A DNA stretch of 64,000 nucleotides, from the NCBI GenBank assembly GCA_963854835.1, contig OY978525.1, forward strand, positions 30,403,253 to 30,467,252, read 5' to 3'. This document shows, piece by piece, positions 36,601 through 51,600 of the stretch. This DNA comes from Megamerina dolium (lineage: Eukaryota; Arthropoda; Insecta; Diptera; Megamerinidae). Made by a program: the position numbers and the translations under genes. Position 1 is the stretch's first letter. The number at the start of each line of letters is the position of its first letter. The notes under the pieces are model-generated. The model made no database searches, was not told where the DNA came from, and worked only from the letters and a program-made list of their open reading frames with translations.

Positions 36601-39600
36601 AATTGTTATAAAAAATCAATAAAAATTCTAAAAGCATTTACAGAACGCTGCAAGCACTCTCTCTCGTTAATACAGTGCACACAGATAAACATACACACAT
36701 GCCTCATAAATTTATGCTATGAATATGCTTAATATCGTACACTAAACATCACCCACCATATGCACTCACCTGTTATACGTGGCAATTTGATACCCCATTC
36801 CTGCAATTGATTACCAATGAAACCTGAAACTTCAGCACCCAAACTGAAACCAATCAAGTGTATGGATTTTGCCTGATATCCGCTGGTAATGAGAAAACGT
36901 ACAAATCGCGAAATGTAACGTGCTACAATTGGTAAATTTTCCACTGCATTCGAATACCATGGCATTGCACTGATGGGACTCCAATCGATAAGTATTACAT
37001 TGTAATTTCCGGCTTTTAAAAATTCTACAATATTGATGAAATGTGAAAATTTTATATTTTTAATTAAACTTTATTTTTAATGGAATTGTAGGTTTTCTTT
37101 TGTTAGAATATTCATTTCGTATTCATATGCACTTACCATTTTTGATTTTTTGACTGCTCTGAATTTCACTAAATGCCGATTCTGAGAATCCATGTATATA
37201 AATGACCAAACGATTATTAAGATTTAAATTACTTTTGAATAAACGTCGATCATCGCCTAAGTATAAACCTTGCGCTTTGGTGGGATTTTGTCTAAACACA
37301 TAAAATAAGAAATATCGAGCATATAACCTTAGTTCTAAAATAAATATTTATAAGCTAAGATTTGAGCTTATGTACCTGGTATATAATAAAAATTGTATAT
37401 CTTCTCGATGACGTATTTCGCAACAATTACTACAGGTACCACGTGGTGCAGGAGTGTAAAACATCGGTGATCCAGCTGAAAATAAAAAAAGGAAAAGAAA
37501 TTATTTTTTATCGAATTTTATATCAAATTTTACTGAAATTAAACATAGGAAAGCATAATTTTGGACTATATTAAAAGTAAAAAATAACCTCACTCCAATA
37601 TGGTACGTCTTGAGCACATTTAATGGTGGTAAGTCCTTAAAGCTCTATTTATACCAGAAATCTGAAAATACCCGCAGTTCCTTGCCACCCAATTTTATAA
37701 CAATAATTTCAAACATTCTGTGTGTCTCGTAAAAACTGTTAAATTAGGCTAAAAATTGCAGCAATTATTTATTGCCAGACCTTATAGGGTGCGGTCTCTG
37801 ATCTCACATCCAAACTCTTTATTACTTCAAATATTTTCCAAATTTAGGCAATCAGTTATAGACGTAGGTATTTAGAGTCGCTGAATTTTAATAATGTTGA
37901 ATTGGCTTGGTCAGATCATTTTTAAAATATTGATTTCCAACCGCTTCAACAAAAAAATTGGGGAGACAAAATGATTTAGGGTCAACAGATTATTTGATCC
38001 CGACATACATATGTTTCCTGGGAATGGTGAGAAGCTATTTTACAAAATCATCAATTTCGTATGAGATGCTCTTGAGCGATGAAAATAAATACAGGGGGGT
38101 CACCGACTTTGTTTTTGTAGTTCTGAGTATTTTAATAAATATTTCTACTTGCATACATTTTCGGAGGTGTGATATGACCGATTCAAACCGACTCAGCGAC
38201 CTCAAATATGAGTATAAACATCTGTTCCGTCTGTATATAGTGTTATATATAGTTGGCAACGAATAAGCCTTTGGGTCAGATTCTCTTCTAAAATTCTTCG
38301 GTGTATTCAATTTAGACAATATTATTAGCCGATCCGGAATAGAATTCCTTATTAGTCGAAACGATCTTATTAAAATAAATTATTTATATATAAATATGTT
38401 GCACTTTTAGGCACCGAAGAGCCCTTTGACCGACCTTCTCTTGTAATACTGTTATGCGCGTTAAATTTTGGACAGTATTAGAAGGGACCTGTATATATTA
38501 GCCGGTTCCGAATGGCGGAACCCTTGTGATATCACTTTTTCTGTGCTTTGTCACAGAGCTCTTTTAGAAGCTTGCTCATGGCAAATTGTTACTGACGAAA
38601 TTGAAAGTTCGAAACAAACATCTTTTCGATAATAACGCTGTGCTTCAGCCTGGACTGAACCCACGACCTACAGATCAGAAGGCCAACGAAGAAACCCTTG
38701 AGCTATGGCACCCTACAATTAGAATAAAGGATTTTATAGTAAATGTTAAACCCGAAAAAATACTATTGTTCCAATTCTGAATTCCAGTCGTGGGGAGGGA
38801 TGATACAAATGTTTTGACGATCTGTGCGTACAATTTTATTTGATATAAACTCAAAGAGTCATGGAGTTACATTTGTAATGTCTATTAGGAGAGGCGACAG
38901 ATACGAATAAGTATATTTATTATTGATCACAATCACGATCTTAGCCGATCGAGCCATATCGGTCTGTATTTCAGTTAGTTTGTCGCGCTAACTGTCGTAA
39001 TTATAGGCCTATCGAACTGAAAATATGTGTATGTCATTATTTTGATCAAGTAATGGATGCAGTTCATAAATAGGTGAAATCGGGTGAAAACCACTACCAT
39101 GGGAAAGTATCTGAAACCTAATTTATAGCATCATATTTACTATTTAATTAACGAATTCAAGAAATAATGAAATCGGATCAAAACCACGCGTATCGGCCGT
39201 AGAAAAGTATATTTTCGAAAGTATATTTTAACACTTTTTGCATGAAAATATAAAGTTATCAAGTTGAAACTCGGTTCATATGATTATATTTATGGATTAA
39301 TTAAGCAGTTTAAGAAAAAATAAAATCGGATAAAAATCACGCCTACCTCCCATACAAAAGTATATTTATGAATGGAATTTTTCACAATTTTCGTACACAA
39401 ATATAAAACTATGCAGCAGAAACTTATTAAATATGATGAAATGGACAACTACGTAAATGTGCGAAATCGGATAAAAAGTACATGCAGCTCCCATACCAAA
39501 GTATGTTTTGGAGTATTTTAGTCGACTTTGAAGCCGAACATATAAAACTATATGACTGAAACTTGGCACATACCAATATTTTTATTTACGAAAGAGTATA

Positions 39601-42600
39601 TTTAAAAATGGTTGCAATCGAATGAAAACTACACCTACCTGCCATTCAAAAGTATATTTCCGTATGTATGTTTTCATAAAATGTGTATGCAAATACAAAA
39701 CTATGAAGCAGAAACTTGCAACATATTATTCATTTTACCAAATAATGGAATAAAGAGTACATCCATGTACCTTTCATTCGAAAATATGTTTTAAGATGTT
39801 TGTTAAAAGACTTTTCGGTCGACACCTACTTCTAAAACAAAAGTATTTCGCTTTCGAAAGTAACTCAATCTATGAATCGGTATATATGTATAGTCTTAAT
39901 GATTTTATTTGTATGAAAAACTCTTTTTATATTAAATTTTATAGTAAAATGTCACATTAAATCTTATTGTAAAACATTTTAATACATTAACTCTTATTTT
40001 TGTATGCCATTTTAATGTTTTTCCACGAAATGCGAAAAACAATTCCACTAAAACGTAATTCATTAATCCAGCACAAGAACTTATCTACTTACTTATTGCT
40101 GCGTAATGTGTTCAAGCTCAATTATAGATTGGCATATCTTTATTGTAGGCTATTTTTTAATTGAATTTAATAGTAGTATGAGTAAGCTAATTCATGTACT
40201 TTTTTCACAGTAAATTGAGTCAGTAAATGATTTGATCATTTCATCGAAAAACCAACATTTAATAGAATACAAAAACTAAAAAAAAAAGTGACAATAATAA
40301 TAAGGTAATAGAAAAATTCATTAATTCAACGATTAAATGTATTTCACACATTAAGAAAATATTTATAATTTAAAATAAATGACATCACTAAATTTCAATC
40401 GATTAAAGTACATCATAGCCGATTAAAAACTTCTAGACTCATCCGAGATTATTTAATTACTCAAGTTTATATACTCTCCTATACCATAACTATACAATTA
40501 ATAGCGGTTACATTGATAATCGCCTTACTCTCTACAGCTTTCAAACGGAAATTTTGCAAATGTTTCTTCTATAGTACAGTACATCTGCCATATGTTAAGA
40601 TATATCATTAAGATAATCATAATTATACTATTAAGATGTTAACATGATTAGATGTTGTACTTGTACAAAATAAACAACAACACATACAAAGGTAATATTA
40701 TGTATTCCATGTACGAGTATGTCGGTATGAGTATGTAACTACTATAGAAAATATATGGTATGTAGTAGTATGTAATTGAAATAAAATGTACATTAATATA
40801 TGTCACAAATCACATCTACATACATACATATTCGTACCTATAAAGTTTTTTTCTTTCTTTTTTTTTCATAAAAGCGCCGCAATTATTTTATTAACAATTA
40901 ACTTTGATTTCAAATGATATTTTCTCACGTTTTCATCATTAAGTATTGTCGTAAGTATACGGCTTACTCATATAGTATATGTATGTATGTACGATTATTG
41001 TGATTTATATCTATTGCTATACATAAGCTATACTCATGCTCATATGTACAATATATACGATATCGTGCATATGTAAAGCCATGAACTTGAAGAAATGCTT
41101 GTGTTTACAAGTTCATTCAAACTGATTAACATAAAGACATACATGTTTATGCATATATACATAGCTAACTGGTAGATAGCTGAATAAAAAAAAATTCAAC
41201 TAATTAAAAATGCATAAAACATATATACATACTACCTCACTACTACTTATGACTATTAATTTCATTTAGCATTTTATTTTTTTTTTTATTATTTCTATCT
41301 GTAAATATAAAATCCGTTTTGTTTTTATACGCATGTTTATCATACTTTTGCATTTATTCGCATTCAAGCATCACCACCATCATTATCATCATGATCATTA
41401 TTATCATTCTACATTTAATCAACCTTGTTAATGGCTCTCGTGTTTTGCATCTTTTGATATGTCTTCTTATATATCTAAATACATTATGCATATCCATATA
41501 GAAAAAAAAAACAAAAACAAACTACACGTTAATTCCCTTCAAAAATATTTATTAGTAAATGTTTTTTTATTGAATTACTTACTTTTAATTACTATCCATA
41601 TGCATATATTTATAAATTTACATTTTTAAATACTTTAATTTCTGTTCATTAGCATGCAATGTGCTTATATTAAGTATTAAGAATCTTTAACCGAATTCAT
41701 AGTCAAAAATAAACATTCTTTTGTCAACCGAAATCAAGATAAAATGCGTGTAAAGTAATTTAATTTTTTTCCAAACATACTAGTGAATTTTATCCCAACA
41801 AATTTTACACTTCCGCCATATTGTCATTATATATTTTGACAGCTGATATAGGATTATTTGTCAAAAATTTGGTTTGGTGTGCTATCAAATGTGAAAACTC
41901 AAAAGCAGAATTTTCTTTATGCTTTACTTTTTTACAATCGCAAACTTTAAAAATGCAAAATAGAAAAGAATTATGCAGTGAGTATGGAAAAGATCCATTG
42001 GAGAATTCGGATTCACCAATTTTGATGTTGAAGTTGATGGATGAAGGATGGAACTATCGAATCATCGAGTTATCGAATTATCGAGTTAACGAATTCGACT
42101 GTTTATTATATCGCAAAACACCTGGGAAAACTGAAAAATTACAAAAGATCACCTATGCTAATGGCATACAATTAAGGAATGGTTGCTGCACAAAATGCGT
42201 TCTATGAAATATTATAAATTCCAAGCAAATTTTTAAGTTATATATAAATAATTGAATTTAGAAAAAAAAGTACAATGATTTATGTGATTCCCTTCCAAAA
42301 ACTATACATTTTTGAAACAAATTGTCACTGTGGTTTTGGTTGTTTAGAATAATGCTAAACTCAAGAGATCATGGGAAATAATGTAAACCGGCTCAAATCA
42401 CTTCTAAAATTAATATAGGTATCAAAAATGACCCTACAGTCGTCCTAGATCAACCGGTGGATATATTTAAAAAGTGGACCTACCCAATTTTTTGCGGAGT
42501 AAATGAATTTTTTTGGAATCATCTTAAACCTTCCAGTGAAATGGGCATGACATGCCGATTTTTTCCCCCTTTGAGCAGTAAATTTGTATTAATATGTATT

Positions 42601-45600
42601 ACATGGCTCCGTTACATCTTTTTTAAGCGTATGTAATTACAAATATAATTGAGCGAATCGAGGCAGTGTCCTTGTACTTAATAGTTTGGCTCGCCTATTT
42701 CTTACAAAATTATTTTACTCTGCGACATTAATAATTATCGTATTTTATTCGACACTCGAACTTATCTAGCAACGTTATATGCATGGACAAACAACAACAA
42801 AGGTGCAAACTTTAGCGCATTTAATTACAGATGCAAAAAAGGTTAAGCTTAAGTTACATAACAGGTTTTTTAGCGTTGCGGCTTTATGACCTCGAGCCAG
42901 AGAAGATGATTTAGTGCAATTGTATTGAAGCTGCTCCACAACCAAAGTCTGAAAAGCGTGACAAGCCTGAAATATGTCAAATTTCAAGCTTGTTTAAAGC
43001 TTTTCAGGCCACCTCTTACAGTTAACTCCTTCAAACATATTTTCACACAAATGTCAGACAATACGAAACAAGGAAAAATTATTTATTATATAAAAAATTA
43101 ATATGATAATTTAAACAAAATTACTGAATCAATTAAAATTAAATGGTAAAAGTAGTATCACTTTTATTGAATTAAATTTTTTGTCGAAATCTCATCCCTA
43201 CTACATGAAATCGATAAACGTTTACCATTCTAAAAAATAATATTTTTAACTTTAAATAACAGAAATATGCAAATAATAATATTTTTAATGAAAATGGTTA
43301 CAAATGTTTACTGCGAAATGTCAAAACTTCGAAGAATCGTCAAACGCGAAAAGTTTGTTGTGGAGTTGCTCGCCTGAAAAGCCTAGTAAGCCTGAAAACC
43401 CTGAACGATTTCAAAAGCCTGAACGCCTGAAAAACTTCGTATGGAGCTTCAGCTTTAGAATTCTCGCTATGCTCAGTGCTGCCAACTGCTTTCATTTCTT
43501 CTACAATACAGAGATGTTACTCATCGATATATTTATATATTAAAATCTCAGAAATGTTATAATTAAAATAAATATATTGTATTTCAATTTTTTTTATATA
43601 TTGTATTATCAATTAAATAATCAGAATTTGTTCTATTTGAAATTTACATTTAAAATAAAAACCAAAGCAACTCTGTTTAGGAAACTTAGCATCTGTGTCG
43701 TTTTATTGGCATGAAGATAAATTAGAGGCTCTCCCATTTCTATTACTGCTATTACGAAAATGTACCTAAATGTGGATTAACCTAAAAACTACCTAAGTTA
43801 TGGTAGTTTATTATTTTTAACAACTCTTTGACTTTGTATGGGAGCTGTAATAAACAGTGGATCGACAATTTTTTGCAAAGTTATTTACAATAGTTTTTGA
43901 GTACTGATGAATATTTAAATTAAATGATTTAAAAGGGGATAACATTTTCCCTGGTTAGTTTCTTTGATTGCACAGTGGGAGTGTGGAAATTGATCAATCA
44001 TTCACATAACCAATAATATTTTTACTCTTGTACCATAAGTAACCTATACCAAATATATTACTTACTTACTTATGTGGCCATAACAACCGAATATCGATTT
44101 AGGCCGAAAATAACATGCTTCGCCAGCCATCTCTGTTCTTCGCTAGCTGGCGCCAGTTAGAAATTCCAAGCGCCGTCAGGTTCTCCAGTACTTGGTCTTT
44201 CCACCGGAGGTTTGGTCTTCCTCTTTTGCGTCGTCCTCCAGCGGGTTCCGAATATAACACCTTCTTAGCTGGAGCGTGTTCTTCCATTCGCTCGACATGA
44301 CCTAGCCAGCGCAGCCGCTGGATTTTGATGCGCTTTACTATGTCAATATCGGCATACAGCTCGTACAGCTCATGGTTGTACCTTATTCGGTACTCGCCAC
44401 CAACGCAAATAGGTCCAAAGATCTTGCGTAGGACTTTTCTCTCGAAAACTCCAAGTATTCGCTCATCCGAGGTGGAAATTGTCCAGGCTTCAGCGCCATA
44501 TGTTAGGACAGGCATGATGAGAGACTTGTAGAGTGTAGTTTTCGTTCTTCGAGAGAGGGCTCGACTTCTCAATTGCTTACTCAGCCCAAAGTAACACCTG
44601 TTAGCAAGAGTTATCCTACGCATGATCTCCAAGCTGACGTCATTACTGCTGTTAATGCTGGTTCCAAGATAGACAAAGTCCCTTACTACTTCAAAAGCGT
44701 AGTTGTCAACAGTGACGTGGTGTCCAAGACGCCGGGACTCTTTGTTTGTTGACACTAGATACTTCGTCTTGCCCTCGTTCACCGTGAGACCCATCTGACG
44801 CGACTCTCTTTCCAACTCTGAGAATGCTGCACTGACTGCTCGCGTGTTCATGCCGATTATGTCAATATCGTCGGCATACGCTAACAGCATGACACTTTTG
44901 TTGAAGATAGTGCCATTATGTCGTAGATCAGCAGCTCGTATTATTTTCTCCATAATAAGATTGAAGAAGTCGCACGATAACGAATCACCTTGTCTGAAAC
45001 CCCGTTCGGTATTAAACGGTGCGGAGAGGTCCTTCCCAATTTTCACTGCACAACGGGAGTTATGCAGTGTCATTCTACAAAGTCGAATGAGCTTTGCAGG
45101 AATACCGAACTCAGACATTGTTGCGTAGAGGTAATCCCTTACCGGACTGTCGAAAGCGGCTTTATAATCAACAAATAGGTGGTGTGTGTCGATCTGTTTT
45201 TCTTGGGTCTTCTCCAGGATTTGGCACAGTGTGAAAATCTGGTCGATGGTGGATTTACCAGGTCTGAAGCCACACTGATAAGGTCCAATCAGGTTGCTGA
45301 GCATAGGCTTCAACCTTTCACACAGTACGCTCGATAGAACCTTGTATGCGATGCTCAGGAGACTTATTCCACGGTAGTTGGCGCAAATTGTGGGGTCACC
45401 TTTTTTATGTACAGGACAGAGAACACTGAGCCTCCAATCATCAGGCATGCTTTCATCCGACCATATTCTGCTTATGAGCTGGTGCATGCGGGTGAGCAGC
45501 TCATCGCCTCCGGTCTTAAACAACTCGGCAGGCAGGCCATCAGCACCTGCAGCTTTGTTGTTCTTCAGCCTTAAAATGGCCGTTTTAACCTCGTCATAGT

Positions 45601-48600
45601 CGGGTGGTGGAACATCAACACCATCATCTGTAATTGGAGTTATCGGGCAATCTCCTCCACTGGCGGAATTGTTCGTAGCATCGCCATTCAGTAACGTGGA
45701 GAAGTGTTCCCTCCATAGGCTCAGTACACTCTGGACATCCGTAACCAGATTCCCATTTCCATCACGACAAGAAGAGGCTCCGGGATTTAAACCTCCACTT
45801 AGGCGCTTGATCTTTTCGAAGAATTTTCGAGTCTCATTCTTGTCGGTACACATCTCTATCTCCTCACACTCACGTCTTTCCAACTCCCTCCTCTTGCGCC
45901 TGAAAAGACGTCTCTCCGCACTCCTTTTCTCTCTGTACCGCTCCTTAACAGCTCGCGTTGCGCCTGCACGCAGGGTTCTTCTGTAGGCGGCGTCTTTCTC
46001 TGCGGTAGCGTCGCGACACTCCTGATCATACCACTCATTCCTCAGAGGCCGGTAGTAACCGATTACCTCCTCGGCAGCAGTAGTCATGGAGTGGGATATA
46101 TGTGTCCACCGTGCGCATGTATCATCAAGTGGGGGAGTGTTCTGCATAAGCAGATCCGATAGTCGAGAGGAAAATGCATCTGCTGTCTCTGGTGATTGCA
46201 GCTTACTGACGTCGAGCTTTCTCTGTGTGGGACTTCTCTTGTTATTTGCGACACATAAGCGTGTGCGCACCTTAGCTGCAAAAAGGTAGTGATCCGAGTC
46301 GATGTTGGCACCACGGATCGATTTCACGTCCATCACACTGGAAGCATGCCTCCCGTCAATCACCACATGATCAATTTGGTTTCTTGTACGTTGATCTGGA
46401 GACAGCCATGTCGCTTTGTGGATGTCGAGATGCTGGAATCTGGTACCACCAATTACCATGTTTCGTGCTGCGGCGAAGTCGATCAGCCTCATTCCGTTAT
46501 CGGAGGTGTTCTGGTGGAGGCTGAATTTTCCGACAGTTGGACCAAAGGTACCTTCCTTGCCCACCCTGGCATTAAAGTCGCCAAGCACGATTTTGATATC
46601 GTGACGGGGGCAGCGGTCATAAGCTTCTTCGAGGCGCTGAAAGAAGCTCTCCTTGGTCACATTGTCCTTCTCATCCGTCGGAGCGTGGGCACATATAAGG
46701 CTGATGTTGAAAAATTTTGCCTTGATGCGTATTGTGGCCAGCCTTTCGTTCACAGGCGTGAACTGTGAGACAAGATGTCGTAGTCTCTTGCTGACCAAAA
46801 ATCCACATCCTAATTCGTGCCTTTCAGCATGGCAACTGTAGTAGATGTCACAGGACGCTCTTTTGGAGCAGCCCTGTCCTGTCCATCGCATTTCCTGGAG
46901 AGCGGTGATGTCAGCTCTGTATTTTTCGAGGACATCAACCAGCTGGATAGAGGCACCCTCCCTATAAAGGGACCGGACATTCCAGGTGCATATCCGTAAA
47001 TCGTGGTCCTTTTTTCGTTTGCGGGGGTCATCAACAAAAGCGGTAGTCCTTATCCGAGGCATATTTGTTTTTTCATTGGGGGGGTTTTTTATGTGGCGGG
47101 TCCCAAACCCAACGCACAACCTCTAACCGAGGAGATTTTCGCCACTCACTTCAGCCGCCTCCCAGCGGGTGCCAGGAAGACGTTGCCCGGTGGTCGCCAC
47201 ATGGAGGGCCCCCATTAATAATAATGAAAGCGCCATCACAGAGTAAGCAGAGCAAGCTACCTCATTAACAAATAAAGGTATCATCACATAGCGCTCAGAT
47301 CAAACTACATGACAGCCAGTGAGTTGTCTTGCGATGAGTTCAACAAGGATTGCGCTAGCCCCACCTGGTTGAGGCAGTTAGACACGTTACCTTGCGAAAA
47401 CACCACCAGACCACCACCAAATATATTAAAATATTTAAATATTTAAATATTTTACTTAAATATTTTATTTAAATATTTTATTTAAATATTTTACTCAAAT
47501 TACCGTGTGAACCGTCCAGTTGACGCACGGACGGACACTGGAATATCTTTAAATCGACTATTTAAGCGGTAATAATCAAATATATGCTTTTCTTCACTAA
47601 AGTGGTTAAAAACAAATAATATCAAAACTTTTAGAAAAATATAAATCAAAATTATAATATTCACAGACATTTTTACAGACCCTGCTATACTAAATTAATA
47701 TTATCACATCGACCATCAATCGAAATGTGTTGCACAGTGTAATTATTCTTATATGTATATGATTATCGTTTACATCTCAAGTATGCAATTAGTAAATTTA
47801 CACCAAGCATGAGTAATAATCATACTTACACATGTGTACATGAGTATGTGTAGATAATAATATATTGTACATACATATACATATGTTTATATGTAGATAT
47901 TTATTTGATGAGCGTTTAAAAGGTTTATTTTGAAAAAAAAAAAAAAATTGGGTGTTCATGATACCTATAATAAACTTATAAATACGTTCATGGGCTTATG
48001 TGCAAGCGATTAATTACTTAATTATTATCGATGATTGAAACAAGTTGAATCAATTCAAGGAATTTCTATTATTATGTACTAGTAATTATAATCCGATGAA
48101 ATGTTATATTTCAATGAAGCAATTTGAAATATGAAAATAATAAAATCATCATTAAAATTTAAATAGATCGATTTTATGTTTTGAAACTTTTATTTTTATG
48201 TATATTAACAAAGCTTAAATCAATATTGCAATTGTAATAATGTACATATAAATATTATTTGGAATAGCAAATTAAATGAAGTAAATTAACAAAAATTAAC
48301 TGCACTAGTAATGAATTTGTATTTCAATAACAGTTCAGTATTTATTGCAAAATATGTCATGACCTCTCCAGCAATTGAGTAGTTCATTGTCATTTTAACG
48401 ATTCAATATCAACAAATATTTCTTAAATCTCAATAGCTTCTTTGTGTTTAAGTGAATTTTTGAAAATAAAATATTTTTTCTTTTAATTCTGCTTATTTCC
48501 ACTTACAAATGCATCAGACGTTCCATAGTAGAAATCATAAAATATTTATTTTATAAAAATTATTATATGTCTTCATTTTCTATATATTTCTTATGAATTT

Positions 48601-51600
48601 ATACTATTTTATATACCTACAATATAAAGTGTGTTCTATTCGATAGATATGAAATGATGATAGATGACGAAAAAATACTACATCTATGAAACCATACATA
48701 ACATATACATTAATTCAATTCGTTCAACTTGAATGGCATCAATAAACTCAATATTAAATTAATTATTTTTCTTAGCTAAGTACACTTTGTCTACAACAAC
48801 AATTGGTACGTAGAGATATGTGCATGAAACGAAGATGACTAAATTTATAAACAAATCTATAGATATACAATTATTTACGTATAATTTAACCCTATCGTGA
48901 ATAATTTTTGCTGAACAAAACTGAAATCAATTTTAAAAACGTTTACATTGAATTTTTTCTAGTTCAATAGCAATATAATTGAACTATAAATACTTTTAAT
49001 TTATTTTAATACAATATTTTTAAGACAATATATCATATTTTATACAATAATTTCATAAGAAATTTTCGCAATTTCAGATTTACCATTATTTCGTATAATC
49101 ATTTGAAAATCTTTAACTCAAATAGGGTTAACTAGCATATACTCGTATTTCAAATGTACTCAAGCATCAAATTGTAAATTACGTAGATACTATGTACTTA
49201 TAGTTATATATACCTAAATTAATAAAGTACAAATACTGGCAAGATATGATATGTACTATTTATTATATATACAATTTGTTTACGATTCATCTTCAACATT
49301 GATTTATCATCAACATTGAATTTGTTTAAAAAATTATTTTTGAAATAATCATTTAGAAATATGTATATGAATTCAGTATAAATTGAAGCTATAAAAAATT
49401 ACATTATTAAATGTCAACATTTATATTCATTGCAATAATAAAATATTATTGAATTTTAAAAAAGTTACCTCAATTTGATTGAAACAACTACAAATAAATT
49501 CATTCATATAGAGTTGTCGGACTGTGCTACGGCGCTTATACGAGTATATACAACAAAATAAAAATATGAATAACTAGCACTAGAGGCTTTAAAAAACATG
49601 CGAGTTTCTCTAAAAATATCATTATATGCACTAAATTTTGTGTAGTATTGAAAAGAACCTAATTTAAATAGTGGATCGTCACACCCGCTCAATTTAAGCA
49701 TACCTATATTTTTATAACCACCTCCTCGGTTGAATTTGGGTTGGACCTATAGGATGTCCAACCGACTTATGATCATTTCCGATTCGTAATTTAGTAGGTC
49801 ATTTACATTTTATTTGTATAACTCTTCGAGGGTATGAACAGTTTGTTTGCCCAGAACTTTCGGACTCGCATTGCATATGGCATTTGCAGATGCAGTAAAT
49901 AATCGTCTCTTTTTGTTCTGTTTGTTTGCAACTTTGGCAAAATAAGTAAATGTTGTGCTCTATTGATTTCTGTCATTTTGAATACAACACACCGATTTAT
50001 GCTAAAGATTTGTTCCGCCCCTTTACTATTATGACTCTGCCACAGCGACCCAACATTCCATTAAGATGTTAATGGAACAAGACAACTGAAAAATATAACT
50101 TTTAAGACATAATTTTTTCCACGATATGTCAATTGCCACGCCCACACATAGCACTCGTATCTAATGAGTGCCGTAGCTCATTGGTTAGGATGTTGGCCTT
50201 CTGATCGGTAGGGCGTTGGTTCAATCCCCGTGTGATGTACAACTTTAATATCGAAAAGATTTTTCCTACAAACTGTACCCACTTATCGGTAGGTAATTGG
50301 CCATGGAAAAAATGCTTGTTCAAGAAGTCTGTAACGAAGCTCGAAAAGGTAATGCCACAAAGGTTCTGCCGTTTGGAACGGGCTAACATAAATAGGTCTC
50401 TTCGAATACTGTCTAAATTTAGCACGGACAATAGTACTGGAAGAAAAGCTCGGTGGTATCACATTGAGCCTTTTGGGAGTAAGTGTGCCATCTAAGTGAG
50501 AACTACAATAATCTAATCTAACCTAAGCCATCTCATTATAACTCATTAAATATTATATCGAGGACAACGATATTGATCACGCTAGAACTTACGTAGTGTT
50601 TTATCTAGGACAACCATATTTCAAATACAGCTTAACAACATTTGTTGTGAAATTATTTCACAAGAAATGGGTGAGCCACTCCCACTATTTAATGTAGCTT
50701 CCATACAAGATCGATGCAGTTTTTTAATATTTAACCAGCCAGAACTTAAGTACGTAATATTTTGCCTGGGCAACCATGTAGATCAATATTGCAAGAGGAA
50801 ATTATTTTACAAGAGATTGTTCCACACCACACCCACTACTTAAGGCATCTCCTATATGAAGCCCCAACACTTATTAAAACCAGAAATCTTGTATCTAGGA
50901 CGATCATATTTGAGATATTGAATAACATTATAAGGGCTAATAATTTCTCAAAATGTGAATGTGCCACGCCCACAATTTAACGTAGCTCCCATATAAGGTC
51001 ACGGACTTTTTACAAAATTTAAAACGCCAGAACTTTAGGTTTTTGTCTAGAGCAACCATATTTCACAAACAGATTACTATTATATCGAAAATTTATTTAG
51101 CAAGACATTAGTGAGTCACACCCTCTATTTAATGTAGCTCCCTTACAATGCTGCGAATTGTTTAATAGTTTAAACCACCAGAACTTACGTAATTTTCCCT
51201 CTGGGCAGTTAAAAATATTATATCCACTAAAAATAAACACGAATATTCGCTTACTGTGTCACTTCATATATATCTCTACATATGGAGGGTATAAATTGGT
51301 CATATGGGCCCTACAGTCCCTTTATTCAATTATTCATTTTCAATTTTTATTTATTTTTATTCTCACTTTGTAAGAAATATTCATTTTGCAATATTTTATG
51401 TTGGGTTCTTTAATTTCAATTCAAAAATTACTTCAACTTCACTTGACAGTTTCTCCTATGTGAAAATTGAGAATAATTATTCTGTCGGTTGAACATAGTA
51501 TTGCTTGTAACCGAAATAGATTATCAATTGTAATGACCAAATAAGTAAATAACAAATATAACAATGCTTATGTGAAAATATCTATTGTCTTCCCTTTGAC

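Larger units (their letters stand above)
44061..47415 (-). mobile_element. Full-length RTE-type retrotransposon with TSD
   Basis: A 3355-bp minus-strand element flanked by a perfect 13-bp duplication, 'accaaatatatta', at 44048-44060 and 47416-47428. The 3' end (low coordinates) is a short (TAAG)n tail after 'ggccacataagtaag'. The 5' UTR is about 296 bp (47120-47415). A single long ORF occupies the rest. A complete structure, an unbroken frame and a perfect duplication together indicate a recent insertion. It sits in lipase intron 1 in the gene's own orientation. RTE elements move by target-primed reverse transcription. Confidence 0.95.

Noticed and set aside
37362..37385. Possible mariner terminal repeat ('gcttatgtacctggtata')
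   Set aside because: It resembles the right end of mariner copy 1, but the sequence is the 3' end of lipase exon 2 plus its splice donor. No partner end exists.
42750..43450. Possible inverted repeat around 'ttgtggag' and 'cctgaaaagc'
   Set aside because: Only short words pair; no extended arms or target duplication could be traced.
46289..46768. 159-codon plus-strand open frame
   Set aside because: It lies antisense to the RTE endonuclease region and is a by-product of that long open frame.
48500..48530. Short minus-strand exon candidate (MERLMHF before GTAAGT)
   Set aside because: Its phase does not fit lipase exon 2 and it has no signal-peptide character.
50165..50235. tRNA gene
   Set aside because: A and B boxes are present, but there is no full cloverleaf. 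The body and TCTAA tail match other copies, so it is a SINE.
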